A stretch of DNA of 64,000 nt from Mesorhizobium sp. M1B.F.Ca.ET.045.04.1.1 (GCF_003952465.1 NZ_CP034448.1:2271001-2335000); one strand, 5' to 3'; positions 1 through 8,252 are shown, numbered from the stretch's first letter. The notes: generated by a model not told the origin, from the sequence alone. Made by a program: numbers and translations.

Positions 1-696
1 CTGCGTGTCGGCTATCCCGTGGCCGACACGCTGGGCGGGCTGGTGGGGGCCTTTGCGATTGCCGCCGCGCTTGTCAGGCAGAAGACCAGCGGCGAGGGTG
101 CCTTCCTCGACGTCTCGATGCTCGAATGCACGCTGTCGGCGCTGGGCTGGCCGGTATCGAACTACCTGACGGCCGGCGTCGAGCCGCAGCCCATGGGCAA
201 TGAAAACATGACGGCCGCGCCCTCCGGCGCGTTCCGCACCGGCGAGGGACTGCTCAACATCGCCGCCAACAAGCAGGAGCAGTTCGTCACGCTTTGCGGG
301 CTGATCGGCCGGCCGGAACTGGCCTCCGATCCACGTTTCGCCGAACGCGAAAGGCGTAAGCAGAACCGGGCCGCATTGAAGACGCTGATCGAGGAAGCGC
401 TTGCCGGCGCTCCGGCCGCCGCCTGGGAAGAAAAGCTCAACCGCGCGGGCGTACCGGCGGGACGGGTGCTAACGATCCCAGAGGTGCTCGAGGAACGCCA
501 GGTGACGGAGCGCGGCATGGCAACCCGCTTCGCGGATGTGCAAGGCATGGACAAGCCGCTGACGGTGGTGCGCGGCGGCTTCATGGTCGATGGCGATGCA
601 CCCATGCCCGCCGGACCGCCGCCGCGGCTTGGCGAGCATATGGACGAGGTTTTCGCCGCGTTGCCGGCCCGCGACAAGACAAGGGCGCGGGCATGA
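1..696 (+). CDS. CaiB/BaiF (family III) CoA-transferase, 3' part
   Basis: The reading frame is open from the first base of the window, so the N-terminal part, including the usual catalytic Asp, lies outside. What remains is about 231 residues. It starts with the RVGYPVADTLGG segment typical of family III CoA-transferases, followed by the conserved substrate-binding half (FLDVSMLE; AAPSGAFRTGEG; GLIGRPELASDPRF). Members move CoA between carboxylic acids through an aspartyl-CoA intermediate in the cytosol. Its stop overlaps the start of the next gene (ATGA at 693-696), so the two are translationally coupled. The pairing with a citrate-synthase-fold protein suggests CoA activation and then cleavage or condensation of a di- or tricarboxylic acid; that step is inference. 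Family assignment is firm; the substrate cannot be read. Confidence 0.9.
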   Translation: MRVGYPVADTLGGLVGAFAIAAALVRQKTSGEGAFLDVSMLECTLSALGWPVSNYLTAGVEPQPMGNENMTAAPSGAFRTGEGLLNIAANKQEQFVTLCGLIGRPELASDPRFAERERRKQNRAALKTLIEEALAGAPAAAWEEKLNRAGVPAGRVLTIPEVLEERQVTERGMATRFADVQGMDKPLTVVRGGFMVDGDAPMPAGPPPRLGEHMDEVFAALPARDKTRARA

Positions 697-1535
697 GCGG
701 TACGGAGAAAAAGACTGGCCGCGAGCGCGGCGAGGAATGGTGGCGGACCGGCCTCATCGAGATGCGGCCCGGCGTCATCCGGCTGCGCGGCTACGAAATC
801 CAGGATCTCATCGGCCGCGTCAGTTTTCCGGCGATGATCTGGCTGATGCTGCGCGGCGAATTGCCGAGCGAGCAGCAGGCAGAACTGCTCGGGATCGCGC
901 TGGGTGCGGCCGTCGACCACGGGCCGCAGGCGCCGTCGATCGCGATCGCGCGCATGGCCGCGACCTGCGGCGTCGGCATCAACAACGCCATGGCCTCCGC
1001 CATCAATGTGCTGGGCGACGTGCATGGCGGCGCCGGCGAACAGGCGCTCACCTTTTATGGCGACATCGCCGCGGCAGTGGACCAGGGCGCGACGCTTGCC
1101 GATGCGGTGTCGGCGCGGCTCGACCGTTTCTTCGCCGAGGAAAAAGGCTATGTGCCGGGTCTCGGCCATCGCTTCCATCCGATCGACCCGCGCGTGCCGC
1201 GCCTCATCGAACTGACGCGCAATTTCGCCGCGCGTGGGATCGTCAGCGGTCGCTTCGCCGACATAGCCGAGGCGATCGAGGCGGAGGTCGCAACACGCAA
1301 GGGCAAGACGATCCCGCTCAATATCGATGGCGCCACCGCCGTCATCTATGGCGAGCTTGGCTTCCCGCCGGCACTGACGCGCGGCCTGTTCGTGCTGTCG
1401 CGTTCGGTCGGCATCCTGGCGCATGCCTGGGAGCAATCGCAGGAGGCAGATCGCAACAAAGGTCCGCTGCCAAGGGAATGGCTGTGGGCCTATACCGGCA
1501 CACCGGTACGGCCCTTTCCCGGCGACTCCGAATAG
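693..1535 (+). CDS. Citrate synthase-family protein (citryl-CoA lyase-like)
   Basis: This 280-residue protein is far shorter than a normal citrate synthase (about 430) but keeps the catalytic landmarks in order. They are a VHGGAGE segment (first active-site His), a PGLGHRFHPIDPR segment (second His), and an NIDGATA segment where citrate synthase has its catalytic Asp. AHAWEQ near the C-terminus matches the usual HxxEQ. Compact proteins of this type are usually named citryl-CoA lyase or citrate synthase family protein, and cleave or form a citryl-CoA-like bond. The ATGA overlap with the upstream CoA-transferase implies one operon and a joint pathway, in which the transferase would supply the CoA ester. 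The real substrate is unknown; 2-methylcitrate- or malyl-type chemistry is equally possible. Confidence 0.8.
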   Translation: MSGTEKKTGRERGEEWWRTGLIEMRPGVIRLRGYEIQDLIGRVSFPAMIWLMLRGELPSEQQAELLGIALGAAVDHGPQAPSIAIARMAATCGVGINNAMASAINVLGDVHGGAGEQALTFYGDIAAAVDQGATLADAVSARLDRFFAEEKGYVPGLGHRFHPIDPRVPRLIELTRNFAARGIVSGRFADIAEAIEAEVATRKGKTIPLNIDGATAVIYGELGFPPALTRGLFVLSRSVGILAHAWEQSQEADRNKGPLPREWLWAYTGTPVRPFPGDSE

Positions 1536-1544
1536 GGCATCCTG

Positions 1545-2012
1545 TCAGGCCGGCTCGGTCGTTGGGACCGTCAAATCCCTCAGAAGGGTCGAAAGCTCCG
1601 GCTCGTCGATGAGCAGAGCCGCATCGGCCGCCGGCAGCCAGGCGCGTTGCCGGTTCGCTGCTTCCCGCCAGTCGGCCATTTCCTCGGTGACCTCAAGCAG
1701 GTAGACGACCACGTCGACGCGGACGAAACGGTTGGCCATCCGCTTCCAGTAGGAGTAGCCGCCGGCGGGTTGCTTCAGCGCCTTGCCAAGCACGCCGGCT
1801 TCTTCCTGAGCCTCGATCATGGCTGCCTTGCGCCCGCTCTTGCCTTTCATCGGCCAGCCCTTGGGCACGATGAAGCGCCTGGTCGTGCGCGACGTGACCA
1901 ACAACACGTCGAGGTTGCCGCCCTCGCTCACACGAAAGGGGATGGCCGCCACCTGGCGGATCCGCTCCCCCTTCTTTGCCCTGCGTACCGCTTTCTTCTT
2001 GGCTGTTGCCAT
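1545..2012 (-). CDS. Nudix hydrolase (DIPP-like)
   Basis: A 155-residue Nudix-fold protein. The region after GWPMKGK carries a degenerate Nudix box: AAMIEAQEEAGV keeps the EEAGV end with its metal-binding glutamates but has IEA where REx is usual. Such short proteins hydrolyse nucleoside diphosphate-linked or polyphosphorylated inositol compounds in the cytosol. The N-terminus is strongly basic (KKKAVRRAKKGERIR). I chose the ATG at 2012; an in-frame ATG at 2036 would add eight hydrophobic residues, and neither has a strong ribosome site. It is convergent with the citrate-synthase-like gene, with 9 bases between them. Confidence 0.85.
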   Translation of the reverse strand: MATAKKKAVRRAKKGERIRQVAAIPFRVSEGGNLDVLLVTSRTTRRFIVPKGWPMKGKSGRKAAMIEAQEEAGVLGKALKQPAGGYSYWKRMANRFVRVDVVVYLLEVTEEMADWREAANRQRAWLPAADAALLIDEPELSTLLRDLTVPTTEPA

Positions 2013-2086
2013 CCCAAAATCCGATAAGAGCAGCATTCACACCGGGCGCTGTCCGCGCACGGCAAAATCCTGCCCTTGCAAACCCT

Positions 2087-2187
2087 AGAGCAGTTCATCG
2101 TTTCACGGAAACGCTGAACTGCTCTAACTATTTGTTTTTACGCAATTCCGGACGGAAAACCGTTATACACTTTCCTGGAATTGCTCT
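2087..2187. repeat. Intergenic double-palindrome repeat (AGAGCAGTTC type)
   Basis: Two palindromes lie side by side. AGAGCAGTTCA at 2087-2097 pairs with TGAACTGCTCT at 2115-2125, and GCAATTCC at 2142-2149 pairs with GGAATTGC at 2177-2184. A related copy of the second half lies at 53355-53437, including the shared GACGGAAAACCGTT core. This is the look of a dispersed rhizobial intergenic repeat. The remainder of 2037-2260 holds no gene I can support. Confidence 0.7.
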
Positions 2188-2260
2188 AAAACCGTCACCC
2201 TTGCAATCCCGGCTTTCGCCAGCAAGTAAGTCGGCTAAATAAACCGAAAAAAGCCGGATG

Positions 2261-2566
2261 TCAGCGGCAAACCCGCGAAATCGTGGTGCCGATCACTTGG
2301 GACTGGCAATTCTGCTTGACAATCGGCACTTCGGGGCGGGGCTTCGGCACGACCTGCCGGTCCTGCTCGCGATAAAACTGCTGCTGTTGCTGGAACTGCT
2401 GTCGCTGCAGCTGGTTCCGCAGCGCCTGCAGTTCGTTCTGCTGGATCAGGGCGTTACGGTTTGTCGGGATGACGACCTGGGCCGAGGCATGGAAAGCGGT
2501 GCCCGACAACACAGCAGTCGCCACAGCTGCCGATATCAAAACCGCCGAGAGGCGAGGATGAGACAT
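2261..2566 (-). CDS. Gln-rich exported protein, function unknown
   Basis: A 101-residue protein with a clear signal peptide (basic start, hydrophobic stretch at about residues 7-23, cleavage probably after ASA at residue 29). It is followed by a Gln-rich helical stretch (about residues 42-68, with runs such as QQFQQQQQF) and a short tail with two cysteines (NCQSQ and SRVCR). The start at 2566 is preceded by GGAAGGA at proper spacing, which rules out the longer in-frame version. It is probably periplasmic; the Cys pair could form a disulfide. I do not recognise a functional family. It is divergent from the next gene. Confidence 0.75.
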   Translation of the reverse strand: MSHPRLSAVLISAAVATAVLSGTAFHASAQVVIPTNRNALIQQNELQALRNQLQRQQFQQQQQFYREQDRQVVPKPRPEVPIVKQNCQSQVIGTTISRVCR

Positions 2567-2774
2567 CGTGTCCTTCCCGCATGAAACCAAAACCTCACCC
2601 AATATAGGGTGTTTGTCCGGATGTGCCATGGTCCAAGGCTGGGATGCGGCTAGTCGATCGATTGTCATGCCAAAGAAAATCCGGCTGGCGAACCAGCATT
2701 GCGCTTGACGGGAGCGGTGGTTTCGCCGCTCTATCGCGCGGCCTAGTGGACGGGCCGGGGTCAAGAGGAATTCC

Positions 2775-3368
2775 ATGAGAAGCAGGTACAAATTGTCCGT
2801 CGCGATGTTGGTCGTAGCTGGTGTCGTCGGCCTGCCGGCGCTCGCCGCGCAGAACAAGGGCGACAAGGTCGCGCCGGCCGCCAGCCAACCAGCCGACGCC
2901 GCGGCCAAGCCGCAGCTGCCGGGCGGCGCTTCGGCGCTGTCGGAGACGCATGGCGACTGGACGGTCAACTGCCAGGTCACCGGCACGAACAAGCTGTGCA
3001 GCCTGTCGCATCAGCAGTTCAACAAGCAAAGCGGACAGCGCCTGCTGGCTATCGAGTTGACGACCAAGACCGGCCAGGACGCCATGGGCACGCTGGCGCT
3101 GCCCTTCGGGCTGGCTTTGGCCAACGGCATCTCGCTCGAGGCCGACGACAAGAAGTTGGAAGGAACCCTGCAGTTCAACACGTGCCAGGCCGTGGGCTGC
3201 CTGGTGCCGGTGGCGTTCGATGCCGACACCGCCTCACAGCTGCAGAACAGCACCACGCTGAAAATCAACGCCACGGCCGCGGACACGATGCAGCCGGTCG
3301 CCTTCACCATCTCGCTCAACGGATTCGCCAGCGCGCTCGCCAGGACGGCGGACCTGTCGGCGGACTAA
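2775..3368 (+). CDS. Invasion-associated locus B (IalB) family protein
   Basis: A 197-residue exported protein: signal peptide at residues 1-25 (hydrophobic core ending ALAAQ), then an Ala/Pro/Lys-rich linker to about residue 50. The IalB-like domain begins with HGDWTVNCQ and contains the family's paired cysteines (NTCQAVGC). Family members are periplasmic or envelope proteins. In Bartonella IalB is linked to erythrocyte invasion, while rhizobial homologues have no assigned role. Length fits the family. It is a single gene with a strong hairpin (3367-3406) overlapping its stop codon. Confidence 0.88.
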   Translation: MRSRYKLSVAMLVVAGVVGLPALAAQNKGDKVAPAASQPADAAAKPQLPGGASALSETHGDWTVNCQVTGTNKLCSLSHQQFNKQSGQRLLAIELTTKTGQDAMGTLALPFGLALANGISLEADDKKLEGTLQFNTCQAVGCLVPVAFDADTASQLQNSTTLKINATAADTMQPVAFTISLNGFASALARTADLSAD

Positions 3369-3470
3369 AGCAGATCGCGTGAAAAAGGATTCACGCGACC
3401 TGCTTTAGGTTTTGATTTTAAGCATGTCTTCGTCCCGAAACCGGGCCCACTTTCGGGAGACATGCTTTAG
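3367..3470. repeat. Dispersed double-hairpin repeat (GCATGTC type), copy 1; possible terminator
   Basis: The first hairpin is a 17-bp stem with one mismatch (3367-3383 with 3390-3406, 6-base loop) and begins inside the stop codon of the IalB-like gene. The second pairs AAGCATGTCT (3420-3429) with AGACATGCTT (3458-3467), with an inner CCCGAAA/TTTCGGG stem. Related units occur twice in tandem at 24235-24414 and once in reverse at 60630-60735. It may also end transcription of the IalB-like gene. Confidence 0.75.
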
Positions 3471-3539
3471 TTTCGTCGGGACCGCCGGCATGTGTTGGCG
3501 GATCCGGAGATTTGCTGAAACGCCTATCGCTTCGTCGTC

Positions 3540-3795
3540 CTATGGTCTGCGCCGCGTCGCTTCGCGTCGCTCCGCCCTAGGATTGTTTGAGAAGGATCGG
3601 GTAGTTTGGCGGCCGGGACTGCGGCCCATCACAGCCAGCAGTCCCGGCGGCAGGCGACCGCCCTTAGGACCGGGTAACACCCGACGTCATCATGGTCCCT
3701 GCCGCCTTTGTCCGCCATCGCTTGGAGAGTTGATTGGCCGCTGGCCTGAGCCACGCCCGCAAACAATCCGAAGCCTTTAGAAGGATACCACCAGC
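3540..3795 (+). ncRNA. Candidate IS110 bridge RNA region
   Basis: The non-coding left part of the IS element has strong RNA-like structure. A perfect 10-bp stem pairs GCCGGGACTG (3612-3621) with CAGTCCCGGC (3639-3648) around a 17-base loop. A second 9-bp stem pairs GGCGGCAGG (3646-3654) with CCTGCCGCC (3698-3706) and encloses a small CGGGT/ACCCG hairpin (3671-3683). IS110-group elements are known to express a structured bridge RNA from this position, with internal loops that pair with target and donor DNA. Position and structure are seen; the assignment as bridge RNA is inference, and the RNA ends are not known. Confidence 0.5.
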
Positions 3796-4737
3796 ATGGC
3801 CTTCTTGCATCAACAACCGCAATTGTGCCTCGGCTTCGACATCGCCAAGGACACCATCACCGTCTGTGACGGCGCCACCACCCGCACCATCGCCAATCAG
3901 CGGCGCGCCATCCGTGCCTTGCTCAAGAGCTACAAACACATCGACCTTGTCGTGTGCGAGCCGACCGGAGGTCATGAAAGCCTGCTGCTCGAGGAGTGCC
4001 TGCGCGCCGGCATCGCCTGCCACCGCGCCGACACGCTCAAGGTCAAGAGCTTCATCCGCTCCTTCGGCACGCACGGCAAGAGCGACGCCATCGATGCCCG
4101 CATGCTTTGGGCCTACGGCCGTGAGCGCTGGGCAAAACTGTCGCTTTGGCAGGCTCCGGATGCCGATGCGACCCGCCTGCGCGCCCTGGTCCGGCGCCGC
4201 CAGGAGCTTATGGCCTTCAGGGGCGCCGAGAAGAACCGCGCCAAGGCACCTGGCGATTACGACCTCGCCAGATCCTTCAAGGTCGTGACTAAAGTCCTCG
4301 AGCGCGAGATCCAGGTCATCGATGCCGCGATCCGCGAGCTGATTGCCAACAGCAGCACTCTCAAGCACCGGGCAGCCATCTGCACGGCCATGGACAGTCT
4401 CGGCCCGATCGTGGCGGCCAAGCTGCTCGCCATCCTGCCCGAGCTCGGCTCCATGACACGCCGCAAGGCGGCAGCCCTTGCCGGCCTCGCGCCGCACCCA
4501 AACGACAGCGGCCAAAAACACGGCTACCGCAAAATCCGTGGCGGACGACCAGAGATCAGGAGCATGCTCTACATGCCCGCGTTGCACGCCGCTGCCGGAA
4601 GGGGCGAGTTCGCAGCCTTCTACAAACGCCTCCGCGCCAACGGCAAAAAGCCAATGGTGGCCATCGCCGCCGTCATGCGAAAGATCATCGTCACCCTAAA
4701 CGCTAGGCTCAGAGACGCCGCCATTCCTCAGAGTTGA
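3796..4737 (+). CDS. IS110-family transposase (DEDD recombinase)
   Basis: The 313-residue protein has the two IS110 domains. The N-terminal RuvC-like DEDD domain shows D15 (GFDIAKDT), E55 (CEPTGGHE), D97 and D100 (KSDAIDA). The C-terminal Tnp20-type domain begins around SLGPIVAAKLLAILPELGSM (201-220). It contains NDSGQKHGYRKIRGG, where S238 is the expected catalytic serine. All key residues are present and the frame is intact, so the element may be active. The start is at ATG 3796 after GAAGGATACCACCAGC. Length and motifs fit the family well. Confidence 0.95.
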   Translation: MAFLHQQPQLCLGFDIAKDTITVCDGATTRTIANQRRAIRALLKSYKHIDLVVCEPTGGHESLLLEECLRAGIACHRADTLKVKSFIRSFGTHGKSDAIDARMLWAYGRERWAKLSLWQAPDADATRLRALVRRRQELMAFRGAEKNRAKAPGDYDLARSFKVVTKVLEREIQVIDAAIRELIANSSTLKHRAAICTAMDSLGPIVAAKLLAILPELGSMTRRKAAALAGLAPHPNDSGQKHGYRKIRGGRPEIRSMLYMPALHAAAGRGEFAAFYKRLRANGKKPMVAIAAVMRKIIVTLNARLRDAAIPQS

Positions 4738-4783
4738 TGACGACCTTGAGATGCTTCGGCCAACCGTCACGGTTTTGCGTCAG

Positions 4784-5476
4784 CTACTCCACCTCACGCA
4801 GCCGATAGCCGACGCCTGTCTCGGTGATGATGTAGCGTGGCTGGTCCGGCGTCTTCTCGATCTTCTGCCTCAACTGGCGGACATAGACCCTGAGATATTG
4901 CACGTCGGTCGAGTCGTTCCAGATCTGCTTCATCAGGAACTGGTGGGTCAGCACCTTGCCGGCATACTGTACGAGCATGCGCAGGATGTCGTATTCCTTC
5001 GGCGATAGTTTTACTTCCTTGCCCTCGACCTTGACGATGCGTTTGACGAGGTCGACGGAGAGATCGCCCGTTTGAAAAACCGGCTTCTCGCCCTGCTGCT
5101 GGAATTTGTGGCGCAGCGCCACACGGATGCGGGCGACGAGCTCGTTCATGCCGAAGGGTTTTGTCACATAGTCGTCGGCACCGAGCTCGAGCGCCTGGAC
5201 GATGCCGGCCTCGTCGGTCCGGCTCGACAGGATGACCACCGGAATGTCGAGGCCGTCGTTGCGCCATTTGCCGAGCAGCTCGAGGCCGGTCATGCCGGGC
5301 AAGCCGAGGTCGAGCAGGATCAGGTCGGGCGGCTGCGCCTCAATGAGTTCGATCGCGGCCTTGGCATTCGGCGCCTCCGATACGGCATAGCCCTGGCTGC
5401 CAAGGCCGACGCGCAGCAGCTTGCGGATCGGCGGCTCGTCGTCGACGACCAGGATGCTGACGTTCGGATTGGTCAT
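4784..5476 (-). CDS. kdpE: Response regulator KdpE
   Basis: A 230-residue OmpR/PhoB-type regulator. The receiver domain (about 1-120) has acidic residues D12 and D13, phosphoacceptor D56 (LILLDLGLPG) and K106 (VTKPFG). The winged-helix DNA-binding domain covers about 130-228 (KEYDILRMLVQYAGKVLTHQFL; RVYVRQLRQKIE; TGVGYRL). It is phosphorylated by KdpD and activates the kdp genes when potassium is scarce or turgor falls. It overlaps the end of kdpD by four bases (5473-5476). An IS110 element lies immediately downstream but leaves the coding sequence complete. Confidence 0.97.
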   Translation of the reverse strand: MTNPNVSILVVDDEPPIRKLLRVGLGSQGYAVSEAPNAKAAIELIEAQPPDLILLDLGLPGMTGLELLGKWRNDGLDIPVVILSSRTDEAGIVQALELGADDYVTKPFGMNELVARIRVALRHKFQQQGEKPVFQTGDLSVDLVKRIVKVEGKEVKLSPKEYDILRMLVQYAGKVLTHQFLMKQIWNDSTDVQYLRVYVRQLRQKIEKTPDQPRYIITETGVGYRLREVE

Positions 5477-8196
5477 GCGGCGTCATCCGTTTTGGCGACG
5501 GTCAGGTTCGGAATTGCTTCCGGCACGGGCATGCGGATGGTGAAGATCGCGCCCGGCCGGTCGGTGCGGTTAGCCGCCGAAATCGCGCCGCCCATGGCCT
5601 CGATGAAGCCGCGGCTGATCGACAGGCCGAGGCCCGTGCCGGCGCGGACCTGATCGCGCTTGCGGACGCGGTAGAAGGTGTCGAAGATCCGCTCGAGGTC
5701 GCCGGGCGGAATGCCCGGGCCCTCATCCATGACCTGCAGGATGACGGACCCATTGTCGAGCCAGCCTTGCAGGCGGATGGCCGAGCCGGGCGGCGCATAT
5801 TTGGCGGCATTGTCGAGAAGGTTGAACAGCGCCTGCTCGAACAGAACGGGGTCGAGGCGCAGCATCGGCAGGTCCGGCGGAATGTCGGTGTCGATCCGGT
5901 GCTCACCGGTGATCTTTCGCGCTCGATCGAGCGCCGAGCCGACGATGTCGCCGATATAATGGAGAGCGTAGTTCGGCTCCATGGCGCCAGACTCGATCTT
6001 GGTCATGTCGAGCAGGTTGGTGATGAAGCGGTTCAGTCGCTCCGACTCATCGACCACGGTCGACAGAAGGTCCGCGCGGTCCTTTTCGGGAAGGGCGGCG
6101 GCGTATTCCCGCAGCGTGCCGGCCGCGCCCATGATGGCGGCAAGCGGCGTCTTCAGGTCATGCGAGATCGAGGTGAGCAGCGCCGTGCGCAGCCGGTCCG
6201 CTTCCGCCGCGAGCCTGGCGCGGTCGACATCGGCAACGAGCTGGATGCGCTCGATGGCGACCGCCGCCTGATCGGCAAGCGCATCGAGAAGACGCTGCTG
6301 CTCGGGCGTCAGCAGCGGTCCCTGCCTGTCGTTGTCGAGGCCTACAACGCCGATGGCGGTGCGCCCCGTCCGCAAGGGGAGATAGAGCCGCTTGGCGCCG
6401 GGCAGCGTATCGGCGCCGCGGCCGGCCGGGCGGTCGTGCTCCCAGGCCCAGCGGGCGGCCGCGATGTCGGCCTCGGCCAGCGTGTCGTCCGGCGGGTAGC
6501 CGGCCTTGACGGTGATGGTGCCGTTTTCGGGCAGAAGCAGCACCACGCGCACTTTCAGCATCGAGGCGATCTGGAAGGCGGTGGCCCAGAGAACGTCGTC
6601 GAGCGTGCCGGCGCCGGCGAGCTTCCTCGAGAAGGAGTAGATGTCCTCGGTTGCACGTGCGCGCGAACGGGCGGCGACCGCCTGGCGCTGCACGCGGGCG
6701 GTCAGATTGCTGGCGATGACGGCGACAACGAGGAAGACGGCAAAGGCGACGATGCTCTCAGGGTCCCTGATCGTCAGCGTGTAGCGCGGCTCGAGAAAGA
6801 AGAAGTTGAAGGCAAGCGCGCTCAGGAAACAGGCATAGAGCGCCGGCCACAGCCCGAAGGTCACCGCCGATGTCAGCACCGCCAAGAGCAGGACGCTGGC
6901 AAGATTGCGAACATCGAAGAACTGGTCGAGAACGGTGCTGACGGCCAACCCACCGGCGACATAAGCCGTGGAGAACAAATAGGGCCAGATCTGGAAAGGC
7001 TTCTGCTCGGCCGCTGCCTTCACCTTCGCGGCCGGCGTCTGTGCGTCGCGTTCGGTTCCCGAAATGACGTGGACGCTGATGTCGCCGGCATTGCGGATCA
7101 GATCGTAGGTGAGCGAGCCCTCGATCAGTTCCCGCCAGCGCGAGCGGGTCGGCCTGCCGATGACGATATGGGTGAAGTTGTTCGCCGTCGCGTGGCGCAC
7201 GATGTCCTGGGCGACGTTCTGGCCCGGGATGGTCGCCACCTCGGCGCCGAGCTGCTCGGCCAGGCGCAGGTTGGTCGCCAGCCGGTCCTTGTCCTCTTCC
7301 GACGTGCCGGCAAGGCGAGGCGTATCGACATGCAGCGCCGCCCAGGGGGCGCGCAGCCGATCGGCCAGCCGGCGAGCGTAGCGGATGCGGGCGGCTCCGC
7401 CCGGACGCGAGTCGATGCAGACAAGGACGCGTTCGCCGGCAGCCCACGGTCCCGGAATGGCGTGGGACTGCATGTGATTGAGCAGCTGCTCGTCGACGCG
7501 CTGGGCGGTGCGCCTCAGCGCCAGCTCGCGAAGCGCCGTCAGATTGCCCGGCGAGAAATAGTTCTCGATCGCGCGCTGGGCAGTTTGAGGGAAATAGACC
7601 TTGCCTTCCTGCAGCCGCTGGATCAGGTCGTCGGGGGTGAGGTCGATGACCTCGATATCGTCGGCCTCGTCGATGATGGAATCGGGAACGGTCTCGCGCA
7701 CCCTGACGCGGGTGATCTGCGCCACGACGTCGTTCAGGCTTTCGACATGCTGGATGTTGAGCGTGGTGTAGACGTCGATGCCTTGCGACAGGATTTCCTG
7801 CACATCGAGGTAGCGCTTGGGGTGGCGGCTGCCGGGCGCGTTGGTGTGGGCGAGCTCGTCGACCAGGACCAATGCCGGACGCCGTTTCAGGATGGCGTCG
7901 ATATCCATCTCCTCGAGAGCGCGGCCTCTGTACTCGACCCCGCGGCGCGGGATCACCTCGTAGCCGTCGACCAGCGCCTGGGTCTCCTTGCGGCCGTGCG
8001 TCTCGACGACGCCGATGACGACGTCGATGCCGTCGGCGCGGCGGGCACGGCCCGCCATCAGCATCTCGTAGGTCTTGCCGACACCGGGCGCGGCGCCGAG
8101 GAATATGCGCAGCCGGCCGCGGCCCTCCCGCTCGGCATGCTCGAGCAGCGCGTCGGGAGATGGTCTGTTCTCGGGGTTGGTCCTGTCGTCCGGCAT
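5473..8196 (-). CDS. kdpD: Sensor histidine kinase KdpD
   Basis: The 907-residue membrane sensor has the full KdpD layout. The N-terminal KdpD domain has a Walker A motif GAAPGVGKT (34-42) and DELAHTN (113-119). It is followed by a USP-like domain (about 255-380), four short membrane segments (about 405-500), a GAF-like region (about 520-645), HisKA with H679 (SISHDLKTPL), and a HATPase with DNAAKYAPPG, DEGPGIP and GTGLGLS. It senses potassium or turgor and phosphorylates KdpE. ATG 8196 is the first in-frame ATG; a TTG at 8205 would add three residues. The ribosome site is weak, and the gene starts 19 bases after a strong hairpin that separates it from kdpC. Confidence 0.97.
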   Translation of the reverse strand: MPDDRTNPENRPSPDALLEHAEREGRGRLRIFLGAAPGVGKTYEMLMAGRARRADGIDVVIGVVETHGRKETQALVDGYEVIPRRGVEYRGRALEEMDIDAILKRRPALVLVDELAHTNAPGSRHPKRYLDVQEILSQGIDVYTTLNIQHVESLNDVVAQITRVRVRETVPDSIIDEADDIEVIDLTPDDLIQRLQEGKVYFPQTAQRAIENYFSPGNLTALRELALRRTAQRVDEQLLNHMQSHAIPGPWAAGERVLVCIDSRPGGAARIRYARRLADRLRAPWAALHVDTPRLAGTSEEDKDRLATNLRLAEQLGAEVATIPGQNVAQDIVRHATANNFTHIVIGRPTRSRWRELIEGSLTYDLIRNAGDISVHVISGTERDAQTPAAKVKAAAEQKPFQIWPYLFSTAYVAGGLAVSTVLDQFFDVRNLASVLLLAVLTSAVTFGLWPALYACFLSALAFNFFFLEPRYTLTIRDPESIVAFAVFLVVAVIASNLTARVQRQAVAARSRARATEDIYSFSRKLAGAGTLDDVLWATAFQIASMLKVRVVLLLPENGTITVKAGYPPDDTLAEADIAAARWAWEHDRPAGRGADTLPGAKRLYLPLRTGRTAIGVVGLDNDRQGPLLTPEQQRLLDALADQAAVAIERIQLVADVDRARLAAEADRLRTALLTSISHDLKTPLAAIMGAAGTLREYAAALPEKDRADLLSTVVDESERLNRFITNLLDMTKIESGAMEPNYALHYIGDIVGSALDRARKITGEHRIDTDIPPDLPMLRLDPVLFEQALFNLLDNAAKYAPPGSAIRLQGWLDNGSVILQVMDEGPGIPPGDLERIFDTFYRVRKRDQVRAGTGLGLSISRGFIEAMGGAISAANRTDRPGAIFTIRMPVPEAIPNLTVAKTDDAA

Positions 8197-8214
8197 CAAG
8201 TCCAATCATGAATT

Positions 8215-8243
8215 GCGCCGGGGATCGTGTCGATCCCCGGCGC
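8215..8243 (-). terminator. Perfect hairpin between kdpC and kdpD
   Basis: A perfect 13-bp stem (8215-8227 with 8231-8243) closes a 3-base loop in the 56-base gap between the kdpC stop and the kdpD start. No U-run follows it on the minus strand. It may be a partial terminator or RNA-processing site that lowers expression of the regulatory genes relative to the transporter genes. Confidence 0.6.
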
Positions 8244-8252
8244 GGGTGCTGA

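Larger units (their letters stand above)
3471..4783 (+). mobile_element. IS110-family insertion sequence
   Basis: A single-transposase element with a long non-coding left part (about 325 bases) and a very short right part (at most 46 bases), the layout of the IS110 group. The right edge must lie between the transposase stop at 4737 and the kdpE stop at 4784, so the element sits directly against the kdp operon end. The left edge is uncertain; I place it just after the dispersed repeat. IS110 elements lack classical terminal inverted repeats and target duplications, so exact ends cannot be read from one copy. Confidence 0.7.

Noticed and set aside
162..1436. A 424-codon minus-strand frame opposite the CoA-transferase and citrate-synthase-like genes
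   Set aside because: It is antisense to two recognised and coupled genes, with no motif of its own.
3412..3780. A 122-codon frame in the left part of the IS element
   Set aside because: It crosses the strong RNA-like hairpins and has no recognisable domain or ribosome site.
5767..8211. An 814-codon open frame on the plus strand opposite kdpD
   Set aside because: It lies wholly antisense to a well-conserved kinase, has no ribosome site, and its residues are those of a high-GC shadow frame.
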